Below, one piece after another: positions 1 through 8,025 of a DNA stretch of 64,000 bases. Within the stretch, counting starts at the first letter, position 1; the number at the start of each line of letters is the position of its first letter. Origin of the DNA: Saccharopolyspora hirsuta (GTDB lineage: Bacteria > Actinomycetota > Actinomycetes > Mycobacteriales > Pseudonocardiaceae); assembly GCF_008630535.1 (NCBI RefSeq), contig NZ_VWPH01000003.1:372001-436000 (forward strand), read 5' to 3'. The position numbers and the translations under genes were made by a program. The notes below the pieces were generated by a model that saw only the letters and a program-made list of their open reading frames with translations, was not told the origin of the DNA and searched no databases.

Positions 1-1030
1 CCGCGATGACGTCCCGGAACGCCGGGTCCAGCAGGCGGGAGCGGTCCCGGGCGTTGGTCAGGTAGCCCAGCTCCATGCGCACCGCGGGCATCCGGGTCAG
101 GCGCAGCACGTCCCAGGTCTTGGCCTGGGTGTGGCAGTCCTTCAGCCCGGTCCGCGCGACGATCTCGCGCTGCAGGAAGCCCGCCAGCGCCTCCCCCACG
201 GTCGACGTGGTGCCGTTGCCGGTGCCGAAGTGGAAGCTCGCCACGCCCTCGGCCAGCGGCGAGGCGTTGGCGTCGATGTGCAGGGACAGGAACATGTCCG
301 CGCCCGCCTCGTTGGCGAACGCGGCGCGGTCGGCGTCCGGCGGGCAGGCGTTGGGCCCGCGGGTGATCAGCGCCTCCATGCCGGTGGCCACCATCCGGCC
401 CTCCAGGCGCCGGGCCAGGTCCCAGGTCAGGTCGGCCTCGCAGACGTCGCCGATGCAGGCGCCGCGGTCCGCGCCGCCGTGGCCCGGGTCGATCACGATG
501 CGCTTGCCGCGCAGCCGCGGCCCGGCGCGCCGCACCTTCTCCTGCTCGCGCAGGTACACCGGCCGACCGCCGCGGACCTTCGGCGCGAGCTGCCGCAGCG
601 CGCGCAGCGTGCTCGGCCCGCAGATGCCGTCCGGGTTCAGGCCGTACTCGCGCTGGAAGCTGCGCAGGGCCTGCTCGGTCTCGCGGCCGAAGATGCCGTC
701 CGGGCGGCCCGCGTCGAAGCCCAGCTCCAGCAGCCGCTCCTGCAGCGCGAACACGTCGTCGCCGCTGATCGGCTTGGACACCAGGAAGGCCAGCGAGCGG
801 TCGCCGAGCCGCCAGCGGGCCTCGGTGAGCGCGCGGTAGGTCGCCGGGCCCACCACGCCGTCGGTGATCAGCCCGCGTTGTTGCTGGAAGACCCGGACCG
901 CCTGTTCCACCGCGTGGTCGAACAGCGCCGGATCCGTTCGGCCGTTGGCCGCCAGCAGACCCAGCGCTGCAAGGGTGTTCCTGATCTCGGCAACGGCCGG
1001 ACCGACGTCACCGCGGTGGAGCAGCTGCAT
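1..1030 (-). CDS. cwlM: CwlM-like N-acetylmuramoyl-L-alanine amidase family protein (C-terminus cut by window edge)
   Basis: Read directly from the minus strand: an open frame of 343 residues starting MQLLHRGDVG and running off the window. Two peptidoglycan-binding repeats lie at about residues 8-70 and 88-148, followed by an Amidase_3 domain from about 176. There is no signal peptide, so the protein should be cytoplasmic. The zinc ligands expected for an active amidase are present: H184 in DPGHGG, E198 in CEADL, H251 in SLHIDAN; E320 in MELGYLTN fits the catalytic glutamate. The ATG at 1030 follows GAGGAG closely and starts the first repeat. The family member in M. tuberculosis is a regulator of MurA-dependent precursor synthesis next to trxB-trxC, the same neighbourhood as here. 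Whether this copy is a regulator, an enzyme or both cannot be decided from sequence. Confidence 0.93.
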   Translation of the reverse strand, partial: MQLLHRGDVGPAVAEIRNTLAALGLLAANGRTDPALFDHAVEQAVRVFQQQRGLITDGVVGPATYRALTEARWRLGDRSLAFLVSKPISGDDVFALQERLLELGFDAGRPDGIFGRETEQALRSFQREYGLNPDGICGPSTLRALRQLAPKVRGGRPVYLREQEKVRRAGPRLRGKRIVIDPGHGGADRGACIGDVCEADLTWDLARRLEGRMVATGMEALITRGPNACPPDADRAAFANEAGADMFLSLHIDANASPLAEGVASFHFGTGNGTTSTVGEALAGFLQREIVARTGLKDCHTQAKTWDVLRLTRMPAVRMELGYLTNARDRSRLLDPAFRDVIA

Positions 1031-1235
1031 GCACTCCTCGCTCGATTCAGGCGCCGGGTGGACCGGCGCGGAGGATGGTCGGGTACGTCCCGATGTCCCG
1101 TTCGCGTGACGGGCCCGGGAAGACGAACCCGTCGGGTAATTGTGCCTTGTGCGCCCGGACTCGGCGCTGCGGCCCAGGACCAGCAGGCGGACGTGCGACA
1201 ACGGTGCGTGGGTGCGCGATCTCTCCTGGTGCGCA
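1031..1235. other. cwlM upstream region
   Basis: This stretch separates cwlM from the trxA terminator and should carry the cwlM promoter. I see no convincing gene: the open frames through it have no ribosome binding site or family resemblance. Confidence 0.4.
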
Positions 1236-1282
1236 AAAACACGGTCCCGCCGTCACTGTCATATCGACTGGACGGCGGGACC
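1236..1282 (-). terminator. Rho-independent terminator of the trxB-trxA unit
   Basis: A perfect 12-bp inverted repeat (GGTCCCGCCGTC / GACGGCGGGACC, arms 1243-1254 and 1271-1282) with a 16-base loop. On the minus strand it is followed by GTG and five T residues, so it terminates transcription leaving trxA. It separates the trx genes from cwlM. Confidence 0.85.
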
Positions 1283-1350
1283 GCGTTATTCGGTTGCCTC
1301 GGATGGAGTCCGATTTCACAGCCCCCGACGGGCCGACTCGGCGAGCGAGC

Positions 1351-1677
1351 TCACAGGTAGTCGGCGAGGTCGTTCAGCAGCGCGGCCTTCGGCTTGGCGC
1401 CGACGATCTGCTTGACCGGCTGGCCGTCCTTGAACAGCAGCAGGGTCGGGACGGACATCACCTGGTAGTCGCGGGACACGCTGGGGTTCTGGTCGATGTC
1501 CAGCTTGGCGATGGTGATCTTGTCGCCGTGCTCCGCGGCGATCTCCTCGAGGACCGGGGCGACCATCTTGCACGGGCCGCACCAGGTGGCCCAGAAGTCC
1601 ACCAGGACGGGCTTGTCGCTCTTCAGGACCGCGCTCTCGAAGCTGTCCTTGTCGACGGTCACGGTGTTGCCGGCCAT
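1351..1677 (-). CDS. trxA: Thioredoxin
   Basis: A 108-residue thioredoxin with the canonical redox site WCGPC at residues 32-36, reduced by the thioredoxin reductase encoded immediately upstream. It reduces disulfides of cytosolic target proteins. The length is typical and the fold is complete, including the cis-proline segment SVPTLLLF. The ATG at 1677 follows GGGAG and lies 24 bases after the trxB stop, so the two genes are one transcript. The transcript also continues from the sigM-rsmA side, although a palindrome separates them. A strong terminator follows. Confidence 0.98.
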   Translation of the reverse strand: MAGNTVTVDKDSFESAVLKSDKPVLVDFWATWCGPCKMVAPVLEEIAAEHGDKITIAKLDIDQNPSVSRDYQVMSVPTLLLFKDGQPVKQIVGAKPKAALLNDLADYL

Positions 1678-1701
1678 GTCATCTCCCTCTCGGTTGTCAG
1701 C

Positions 1702-2688
1702 TCAGTTCGCCGCGCCGTAGCCGCCGCCGACGAGCTCGGAGGCGACCTCAGCGGCCGGCGTGTCGTGTTCGGCGAGCCAGCGCTCGGCGTCGATGGCCGC
1801 GGCGCAGCCCGATCCGGCGGCGGTGATGGCCTGCCGGTAGGTGTGGTCCACCAGGTCGCCCGCGGCGAACACGCCGGGCACGCCGGTGTGCGTGGTGGGC
1901 TGCTGGACCTGCACGTAGCCCTCGCCGTCGACGGTGACCTGGTCGCGCACCAGCTGGCTGCGCGGGTCGTGGCCGATCGCCACGAACATGCCGGTCACGT
2001 CCAGCTCGGAGGTCTCGCCGGTGACCGTGTCGCGCAGCTTGAGCCCGCTGACGCTGCCGTCGCCGACGACCTCGGTGACCGCCTTGTTGGTCAGCCACTT
2101 GATCTTGTCGTTGGCGCGGGCGCGCTCCAGCATGATCTTGGAGGCGCGGAACTCCTCGCGGCGGTGGATGATCGTCACCGACCGCGCGAAGCGGGTCAGG
2201 AAGGTGGCCTCCTCCATCGCCGAGTCGCCGCCGCCGATCACCGCGATGTCCTGGTCGCGGAAGAAGAAGCCGTCGCAGGTCGCGCAGGCCGACACGCCGT
2301 GGCCGAGCAGCCGCTCCTCGCCGGGGACGCCCAGGTAGCGGGCAGCCGCGCCCATGGCCAGGATGACCGCCTTGGCGCGGTACTCCACGCCGTTGGCCAG
2401 GACGGTCTTGATCTCGCCCTCGAGGTCGAGGCGCTCCACGTCCTCGGCGCGCAGCTCGGCGCCGAAGCGCTCGGCCTGGGAACGCATCTGCTCCATCAGG
2501 TCGGGACCCATGATCCCGTCCTTGAAGCCGGGGTAGTTCTCCACGTCGGTGGTGGTCATCAGCGCACCACCGAACTGGGTCCCCTCGAAGACCAGTGGTT
2601 CGAGCTCCGCCCGCGCGGCGTACACCGCTGCGGTGTACCCGGCCGGGCCCGAGCCCACGATGATCACGTTGCGGACGTCGCCAGTCAC
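1702..2688 (-). CDS. trxB: Thioredoxin-disulfide reductase
   Basis: A 328-residue FAD/NADPH thioredoxin reductase. The FAD-binding GSGPAG is at residues 12-17, the redox-active CATC at 135-138, and the NADPH-binding IGGGDSA at 151-157, in the order typical of low-molecular-weight bacterial enzymes. It transfers electrons from NADPH to the thioredoxin encoded downstream. Gene order sigM-rsmA-trxB-trxA-cwlM matches the M. tuberculosis oriC region. In streptomycetes trxBA is under SigR; no experimental link to the SigM-type factor here can be read from sequence. Confidence 0.98.
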   Translation of the reverse strand: MTGDVRNVIIVGSGPAGYTAAVYAARAELEPLVFEGTQFGGALMTTTDVENYPGFKDGIMGPDLMEQMRSQAERFGAELRAEDVERLDLEGEIKTVLANGVEYRAKAVILAMGAAARYLGVPGEERLLGHGVSACATCDGFFFRDQDIAVIGGGDSAMEEATFLTRFARSVTIIHRREEFRASKIMLERARANDKIKWLTNKAVTEVVGDGSVSGLKLRDTVTGETSELDVTGMFVAIGHDPRSQLVRDQVTVDGEGYVQVQQPTTHTGVPGVFAAGDLVDHTYRQAITAAGSGCAAAIDAERWLAEHDTPAAEVASELVGGGYGAAN

Positions 2689-2860
2689 CGCGCCCCTTCC
2701 GTCGTAGCGTCCCCGCCGCGCTCGGCGCGCGACCGTATCCGGCTCAACGCGATCCTATTCGGCTCTGTTCCCGATCACGGGAAGCCGGTGCTCCAGGGCA
2801 CAGCGGAGCCAGCTCGCGTCCCGGGGAGCGGGAACCGGACGTCCGCTGACGTGCGCCGGT

Positions 2861-2930
2861 GGGGGCCGCGGTTTCAATTGAAACCGCGGCCCCCACCCGT
2901 GAAGATTCACAGTTTCAACTGAAACTGCGC
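2861..2930. repeat. Tandem TTTCA-type palindromes between rsmA and trxB
   Basis: A perfect 34-bp palindrome occupies 2861-2894, centred on GGTTTCAATTGAAACC. A second hairpin, CAGTTTCA-AC-TGAAACTG, follows at 2910-2927. Both belong to the short palindrome family found also at 15486, 22936, 29107 and at the ends of the larger dispersed repeat. Position after the rsmA stop means they can also act as a transcription terminator. Confidence 0.8.
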
Positions 2931-2940
2931 GGGGCCGCGA

Positions 2941-3735
2941 TCAGCCGCCGAAGGTGCTGTCGGAGATCTTGGCCGGGTTGTTCGGACCGCAGTCCGGGGC
3001 GACCGCTAAGAGGCGGAACTGGCCCGTCTCGCCGGTGGGCAGGACCATCAGCTGCGCGGGCTTGCCGTCCAGCGTGATCTCCCGGGCGCCGAGCGGCTTG
3101 CCGCTGCTGACGCCGTTCGCCTGCAGGCAGCCGAGGAGCTGCTGCGGGTCGCTCAGCGCCCCGAGGTAGTCCTGGCGCGTGAGCGTTTCGGCGAACTGCG
3201 CGCCGCTGAGGTTGACCTCGCCGCCCTGCAGCGCCAGCGGCGGTTTCCCGCCGGGCGCCGGGGACGGCGGTTGTGCTTGCGGCACTCCGCTCTCGGTGTT
3301 GGTGGGCAGCACCGAGAACACGACGGCGGCTGCTGCGGCGGCCACGCCGACGAGCCCGGCGCCGAGGGTGAAGCGCCGCCTGCGGCGCTGCTTGGCCGCC
3401 GCGAAGTCGATCACCTGTCCGCCCTGCTCAGCGGGCGGTGCCGCCGGTGCGGCGGCCTGCTGCTGCTCGGCCCAGGCCCGGACCTCGTTCTCGAGCGCGG
3501 CGTCGATGCGTGCCGAAACGTCTTCGGGGATCGTCAGCGGCGGCAGCTCGGCGAGCTCCGCGCTGGTGGCGTCCAGCGCCGCCAGGATCTCCCTGGCCTC
3601 CGGGTCGTCCTGGACCTGGCTGCGGAGCTCCTCGGCCGTCTGCTCGTCGAGCACCCCGGCGTGGAGATCGGCCAGCAGGTCCAGGGACCACGGTGGCCCC
3701 TGCGGCGCCCCCGTGCGCCGGTGTTCGCCACTCAT
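2941..3735 (-). CDS. rsmA: Anti-sigma factor RsmA-like membrane protein
   Basis: A 264-residue protein whose first 100 residues resemble the cytoplasmic anti-sigma domain of actinobacterial RsmA. A basic stretch (QRRRRR) precedes one membrane segment at about 122-143, followed by an extracytoplasmic Pro-rich region and a globular domain. It would hold the SigM-type sigma factor at the membrane. Its start codon overlaps the sigM stop by 4 bases, so the two are translationally coupled, as usual for ECF/anti-sigma pairs. No HxxxCxxC zinc motif is present, so it is not a ZAS redox-sensing anti-sigma factor. The extracytoplasmic part could sense envelope state; that is inference. Confidence 0.85.
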   Translation of the reverse strand: MSGEHRRTGAPQGPPWSLDLLADLHAGVLDEQTAEELRSQVQDDPEAREILAALDATSAELAELPPLTIPEDVSARIDAALENEVRAWAEQQQAAAPAAPPAEQGGQVIDFAAAKQRRRRRFTLGAGLVGVAAAAAAVVFSVLPTNTESGVPQAQPPSPAPGGKPPLALQGGEVNLSGAQFAETLTRQDYLGALSDPQQLLGCLQANGVSSGKPLGAREITLDGKPAQLMVLPTGETGQFRLLAVAPDCGPNNPAKISDSTFGG

Positions 3736-4340
3736 CGTCCCTCCCGTCGACGCATGGCCATCGCGTCATCTGGGACGTTCGCATCTGCACTTGGGTTCCG
3801 CAGGTGTCCCAGAAGTTTGGCGAGCTTGGCGCGCCCCCGTGCGCACCGGCTCTTCACGGTGCCGTCGGCGATGCCGAGGATCGAGGCGGTCTCGGCCACC
3901 GAGTAGCCCTCGACGTCGACCAGCACGATGGCGGACCGCTGGTCCTCGGGCAGCTCGGCCAGCGCGTCCTGGACGGCCATCCGGGTGTCCTGCTCGGCGA
4001 TGGCGTCGCGGGGCACCGCGGGCTCGGCCGGACCGGTCTCCGGCAGCGGCACGGTCGGGCGGGCCTGCCTGCGCCGGATCCGGTCCAGGCAGGCGTTCAC
4101 CACGATCCGGTGCAGCCAGGTGGTCACCTGGGATTCGGCGCGGAACGACGAGGCGTTTCGGAAGGCGGAAATCATCGCGTCCTGAAGAGCGTCGGCGGCG
4201 TCTTCGTGGTCGCGCATGGTGCGCAGCGCAACAGCCCACAGCCGATCCCGATGCCGGCGGAAGAGCTCGGAGAACGCGTGCGGATCTCCGCTGGTATGCG
4301 CCGCGATGAGTTCGGCGTCCGATCTCACGGGGACAGACAC
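3732..4340 (-). CDS. sigM: ECF RNA polymerase sigma factor, SigM family
   Basis: A 202-residue ECF sigma factor. Region 2 spans roughly residues 20-90 (HAFSELFRRH to WLHRIVVNACLDRI) and region 4 roughly 130-185 (LPEDQRSAIVLVDVEGYS, then the helix-turn-helix ending in KSRCARGRAKL). The GTG at 4340 reads MSVPVRSDAE and gives the usual family length; the ribosome binding site is weak. It overlaps the anti-sigma gene downstream and follows the pseudokinase and murJ genes, exactly the M. tuberculosis order. It directs polymerase to its own regulon; the targets cannot be read here. Confidence 0.94.
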   Translation of the reverse strand: MSVPVRSDAELIAAHTSGDPHAFSELFRRHRDRLWAVALRTMRDHEDAADALQDAMISAFRNASSFRAESQVTTWLHRIVVNACLDRIRRRQARPTVPLPETGPAEPAVPRDAIAEQDTRMAVQDALAELPEDQRSAIVLVDVEGYSVAETASILGIADGTVKSRCARGRAKLAKLLGHLRNPSADANVPDDAMAMRRREGR

Positions 4341-4354
4341 GGTTCAGCACTTTA

Positions 4355-4406
4355 CTGATCGTGAGTTCGAACCGGGGCCGGAGCCCGTGTTCGCGCTCAC
4401 GATCAG
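4355..4406. terminator. Inverted repeat spanning the pseudokinase stop codon
   Basis: CTGATCGTGAG (4355-4365) and CTCACGATCAG (4396-4406) form an 11-bp perfect inverted repeat around a 30-base loop. It overlaps the stop codon of the pseudokinase gene and ends 15 bases before the sigM start. It may terminate or attenuate transcription into sigM, or bind a regulator. There is no T-run. Confidence 0.4.
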
Positions 4407-5974
4407 GCCGCGCTGCCGGTGACCTTCACCTCGTTGATCTGGGCGACGAACCCACCGCCGCTGGACGGCAGCTGGGTGATCAGGACCAGGATCTCCTGGG
4501 ACGCCGAGTCGGGGTTCAGCTTGATCGTGGTCTCGCCCGCGTTCAGCTGCCCCTCGCCGATCACCTTGGTGTCGTTCAGGTTCTGCGTCCCGTTGACCTG
4601 CCGGACCTCCACCTTGGCACCAGCGCTCGGCGAGTTGATGACGAGTTCCTGCAGCACCGACGGGTGGGCGAGCGTGAGCACCGCCCCGGTGCCGTCGCTG
4701 ATGCCGCCCGGGCCAAGCTGCTGCCGGTAGTTCGAGGTCGCCCAGTAGGTCCCGGGATCGCCGTCGTACAGGTACGGGATGCGTCCCGGGGTGTCCGGAC
4801 GGCCGTTGGTGTTGTACGGCTCCGCGCCGGTGATCTGCACCGGGCTCGCCGGGGGCGGGGGCGGGGGCTGCTGCTCGCCGCCCGGGTGGTTGCCCGACTC
4901 GCCGATCACCTGGCCCGTACCGCTGTTGCGGTTGGACTCGGTGAACACGCCGATCAGCGAGGTGGCGATCCAGGCGATCACCAGCAGGGTGGCCACCGCC
5001 AGCACGCCGACGCTGATCATCAGCTTCTTGCGCTTGGCCTCGTCCGGCTTGGGGTCCTCGCGCCGCCAGACCTCGTTGCTCTCGCTCGACGAGCTCTGCC
5101 CGGCGGTGCTGGGCGTCTCGAAGGTGGCGTGCTGCTCCAGGACTCGCAGCACCGCCGCACCGGTCCGCACACCGCCGGTGGTGCCGGTGGAGTCCGGGTT
5201 GCCCAGGGCGCGCACCGCCACGGTGGACAGCTCCAGCGGCACGGTCGGCCGCAGCGTGCGCGGCGCGACCAGGGCGCCGTCCGGGCCGGTCGGCGCGACC
5301 GGCAGTCCTTCCGGCGCGTCGCCGAGCGCCCACCGGCCGGTGAGCAGCAGGTACAGCGCGGCGCCCAGGCCGCGCACGTCGTCGCTGGAGGTGGCCTGGG
5401 CCATCGGGCCGGGGAAGGCCATCCGGATCTCGCCCTCCGGCGTCACCCGGATCCGCTGCGGGTGGTCGGCGCCGAGCACCAGACCGGCGTGGTGCGCCGC
5501 CTCGACCGCCGCGGCCAGCGGCTGCAGCAGCCGCGCCGCGGTGCCGGGCGGCAGCGGCCCCTCGGCGACCAGGTCGAGCAGGTCCGTGCCGTGCGTCCAC
5601 TCGGCGATCACGATGCCGAGGACGCCGTCCGGGTCGTTCGAGGACTGCGTGACGACGTCGAGGACGCGGGCCACGCCGATGTGGTTGAACGTGCTCGCGT
5701 GCATCGCGCGTTCCAGGGTGCGCCGCGCGTTGGACGCCGCCTCGGCGTCCGAGCGGTCGCCGACCAGGATGGTCAGCGCGACGTCCCGCCCCAGCACGCC
5801 GTCCTTGGCGCGCCAGAGCTGCGCGTTGCAGCGGTTGTCCGCGCCGACCTGGGAAAGGAGCCGGTACCGGCCGTGGTCCAACACCCGGCCAGGGGTCAGC
5901 GCCTGCTCGGCCGAACCCTCGTCGCCGGAATCGTCGCGGTCCGCAGCGATCTGCTCGGTGGGTTTGCTGGTCAC
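4403..5974 (-). CDS. Membrane pseudokinase with extracellular discoidin-like domain (MurJ partner)
   Basis: About 523 residues from a GTG at 5974 preceded by GAGAGGGAAG; a longer in-frame start at 6052 lacks such a site. The N-terminal half has a Ser/Thr-kinase fold but no catalytic residues: the glycine loop is GADNRCNAQ, the VAIK lysine is missing (VALTILV), and there is no HRD or DFG. One membrane segment (about ISVGVLAVATLLVIAW) is followed by a Pro-rich linker and a C-terminal domain resembling the F5/8 discoidin type. In M. tuberculosis the same domains are fused to the C-terminus of MviN/MurJ, where the phosphorylated pseudokinase binds FhaA. Here it is a separate gene directly after murJ, so it is the likely regulatory partner of the lipid II flippase. 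Confidence 0.85.
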   Translation of the reverse strand: MTSKPTEQIAADRDDSGDEGSAEQALTPGRVLDHGRYRLLSQVGADNRCNAQLWRAKDGVLGRDVALTILVGDRSDAEAASNARRTLERAMHASTFNHIGVARVLDVVTQSSNDPDGVLGIVIAEWTHGTDLLDLVAEGPLPPGTAARLLQPLAAAVEAAHHAGLVLGADHPQRIRVTPEGEIRMAFPGPMAQATSSDDVRGLGAALYLLLTGRWALGDAPEGLPVAPTGPDGALVAPRTLRPTVPLELSTVAVRALGNPDSTGTTGGVRTGAAVLRVLEQHATFETPSTAGQSSSSESNEVWRREDPKPDEAKRKKLMISVGVLAVATLLVIAWIATSLIGVFTESNRNSGTGQVIGESGNHPGGEQQPPPPPPASPVQITGAEPYNTNGRPDTPGRIPYLYDGDPGTYWATSNYRQQLGPGGISDGTGAVLTLAHPSVLQELVINSPSAGAKVEVRQVNGTQNLNDTKVIGEGQLNAGETTIKLNPDSASQEILVLITQLPSSGGGFVAQINEVKVTGSAA

Positions 5975-6073
5975 CTTCCCTCTCCCGCTCCTCCCGGTCC
6001 GCAAGGGGATGCGTACCACCCCTCTTCCCCGCACGGGAGGAGACTTCGACACCGAGGGTACGTGACGCGAAAG

Positions 6074-7924
6074 TCAGCGACGACGCAGCAAACCGGTGAG
6101 CCGCCCGATGGCGGGCTGCAGTTCGGCCACCCGCAGCACCGACATCAGCCCGAAGATCGCCCCGAAACCGACTGCGGTGCCCACGAGGAGCTGCAGCCAC
6201 CCGGTCCCGGCGCCCGCCGGTCCGGGGATCAGCGCGTCCACCCCGACCACGCTCCCCCAGCACAGCAGTCCACCTGCGACGGAAGCCACCAGGGTCTTCG
6301 CCAGGGTCTTGAGGAATCGGCGGCTGCCCAGCGGGCCGAGCCGGTTGCGCAGCCAGATCTCGCCGACCAGCCAACCGATGATGAAGGTGAACGAGTTCAC
6401 GAAGGTAAGCCCGAACACGATCTGCTCCGGCTCCAGCACCGCGGGCAGCGCGACGGCCATCAGCACCTTGGCCGCGGTCATCACGACCATGATCAGCGTC
6501 GGGGTGCGCGCGTCGTTCAGCGCGTTGAACGTGCGCATCTGCATCATCGTCAGCGCGTACGGCAGCACGCCGAACGCGGAGACCGCCAGCGCCAGGCCGA
6601 GCGTGGTGGCCTGACCGGACATGTCGGACTTCACCGCGAACAGCGCCAGCGACAGCGGCACGCCGAGCGCGGTCATCACCGCGCTGACCGGCAGCAGGGT
6701 CACAGTGGACAGTCGGTTGCCCAGCGAGAGGTCGTCGATGACGCGCTGGTGGTCGCCGTCCGCGGCGGCCGCGCTCATCCGCGGCAGGATCGCGGTCATG
6801 ATCGAGAAGCCGATGACCCCGTACGGCAGCTGCAGCAGCATCCACACGTAGCTGTAGGTCGACCAGGCGCCCTGGGCGTTCGCGGTGGCCACCCGGCTGA
6901 GCGCGACCAGGCCGAGCTGGCTGATCGCGACGTAGCCGAGCATCCACAGCGCGAGGCCGCCGAACTCCGAGAGCCGCCGGTCCCAACCCCACCGCCAGCG
7001 CATCCGGAACCCGGTCTTGCGCAGCGCGGGCAGCTGCACCACCGCCTGGCAGACCACGCCGAGGGTGACGCCGATGCCGAGCACGAGCAGCTGCGGATCG
7101 GTCATCGAGACCGGGTCCAGCGAGATCTCGCCGGGCATCAGCGCGAGCACGCCGATGGTCGCGATCACCACCAGGTTGTTCACCACCGGCGCCCAGGCCG
7201 GCGGGCTGAAGATCTGCTTGGCCTGCAGGACCGCCCCGACCAGCGCGCTGATCCCGTAGAAGAAGATCTGCGGCAGCAGCAGGTACGCGAACGCGGTGAC
7301 CAGGTCGCGGTTCGAGGCGTCGGAGTCGGAGACCAGCGCCACGGTCAGCAGCGGGGCGGCGATCATCGCCAGCAGCGTTCCCACGGCCAGCACCACGGCG
7401 GCCAGCGTCATCAGCTGCTGCACGAACCGCTCGCCGCCGTCGGCGTCGCCCTTCCGGGCGCGCACCAGCACCGGCACCACGACGCTGGTCAGCACGCCGC
7501 CGATGAGCAGCTCGAAGAGCATGTTCGGCAGCGTGTTGGCCACGTTGAACGAGTCGTTGACGACCCCGAAGCCGACCACCGCGGCCAGCATCAGCTTCCA
7601 CAGGAAGCCGGTGATCCGGCTGGTCAGGGTCGCGACGGCCATCGAGCCGCTGGCCTTGAGCAGGGACGGCTTGCCCTTGCCCGGCGAGACCGGGCGGATC
7701 ACCTGGGTCTGCTCGGTGGCCTGCTCCGCGGCCTGGCTCATCCCGGGCTCCGGCGGCACCGCGGGGATCGGCTGGGTCTCCGCGACGTGCCAGCCGCCCT
7801 GCGCCGCCCGCGGCGGGGCAGGGCGCGGCGGGGCGGTGTCCGGTCGGCGGATCGGCATGGTGGGGCGCGTCCCCGGCTGCGGCGCGCGACCGCCCGGCCG
7901 CCCGGCATCCCTGTCTCGGTTCAC
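6074..7924 (-). CDS. murJ: Lipid II flippase MurJ (MviN)
   Basis: A 616-residue polytopic protein of the MviN/MurJ family in the MOP superfamily, which flips the peptidoglycan precursor lipid II across the cytoplasmic membrane. The first 90 residues are a Pro/Arg-rich cytoplasmic tail; about 14 membrane segments follow from residue 95. Recognisable family stretches include SRITGFLWKLM near the start of the core and NSFTFIIGWLVGE late. It ends at TGLLRRR, without the pseudokinase that is fused to it in mycobacteria; that module is the next gene. The preceding DUF6049 gene and the following sigM are in the same orientation, suggesting one transcript. Confidence 0.95.
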   Translation of the reverse strand: MNRDRDAGRPGGRAPQPGTRPTMPIRRPDTAPPRPAPPRAAQGGWHVAETQPIPAVPPEPGMSQAAEQATEQTQVIRPVSPGKGKPSLLKASGSMAVATLTSRITGFLWKLMLAAVVGFGVVNDSFNVANTLPNMLFELLIGGVLTSVVVPVLVRARKGDADGGERFVQQLMTLAAVVLAVGTLLAMIAAPLLTVALVSDSDASNRDLVTAFAYLLLPQIFFYGISALVGAVLQAKQIFSPPAWAPVVNNLVVIATIGVLALMPGEISLDPVSMTDPQLLVLGIGVTLGVVCQAVVQLPALRKTGFRMRWRWGWDRRLSEFGGLALWMLGYVAISQLGLVALSRVATANAQGAWSTYSYVWMLLQLPYGVIGFSIMTAILPRMSAAAADGDHQRVIDDLSLGNRLSTVTLLPVSAVMTALGVPLSLALFAVKSDMSGQATTLGLALAVSAFGVLPYALTMMQMRTFNALNDARTPTLIMVVMTAAKVLMAVALPAVLEPEQIVFGLTFVNSFTFIIGWLVGEIWLRNRLGPLGSRRFLKTLAKTLVASVAGGLLCWGSVVGVDALIPGPAGAGTGWLQLLVGTAVGFGAIFGLMSVLRVAELQPAIGRLTGLLRRR

Positions 7925-8025
7925 TGCCTCAATCCTTCGCCCGCGCGGGAGCTGCCCGCCCGGTCCTGTCGACTCCGCGGCGCGCCGCCCCGAAAGGGTG
8001 ACGGGACGGCACTCCGCCCAGGATC

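Noticed and set aside
4361..4400. A tRNA gene suggested by GAGTTCGAACC
   Set aside because: No acceptor, D or anticodon arms can be built around it; the sequence belongs to an inverted repeat at the end of the pseudokinase gene.
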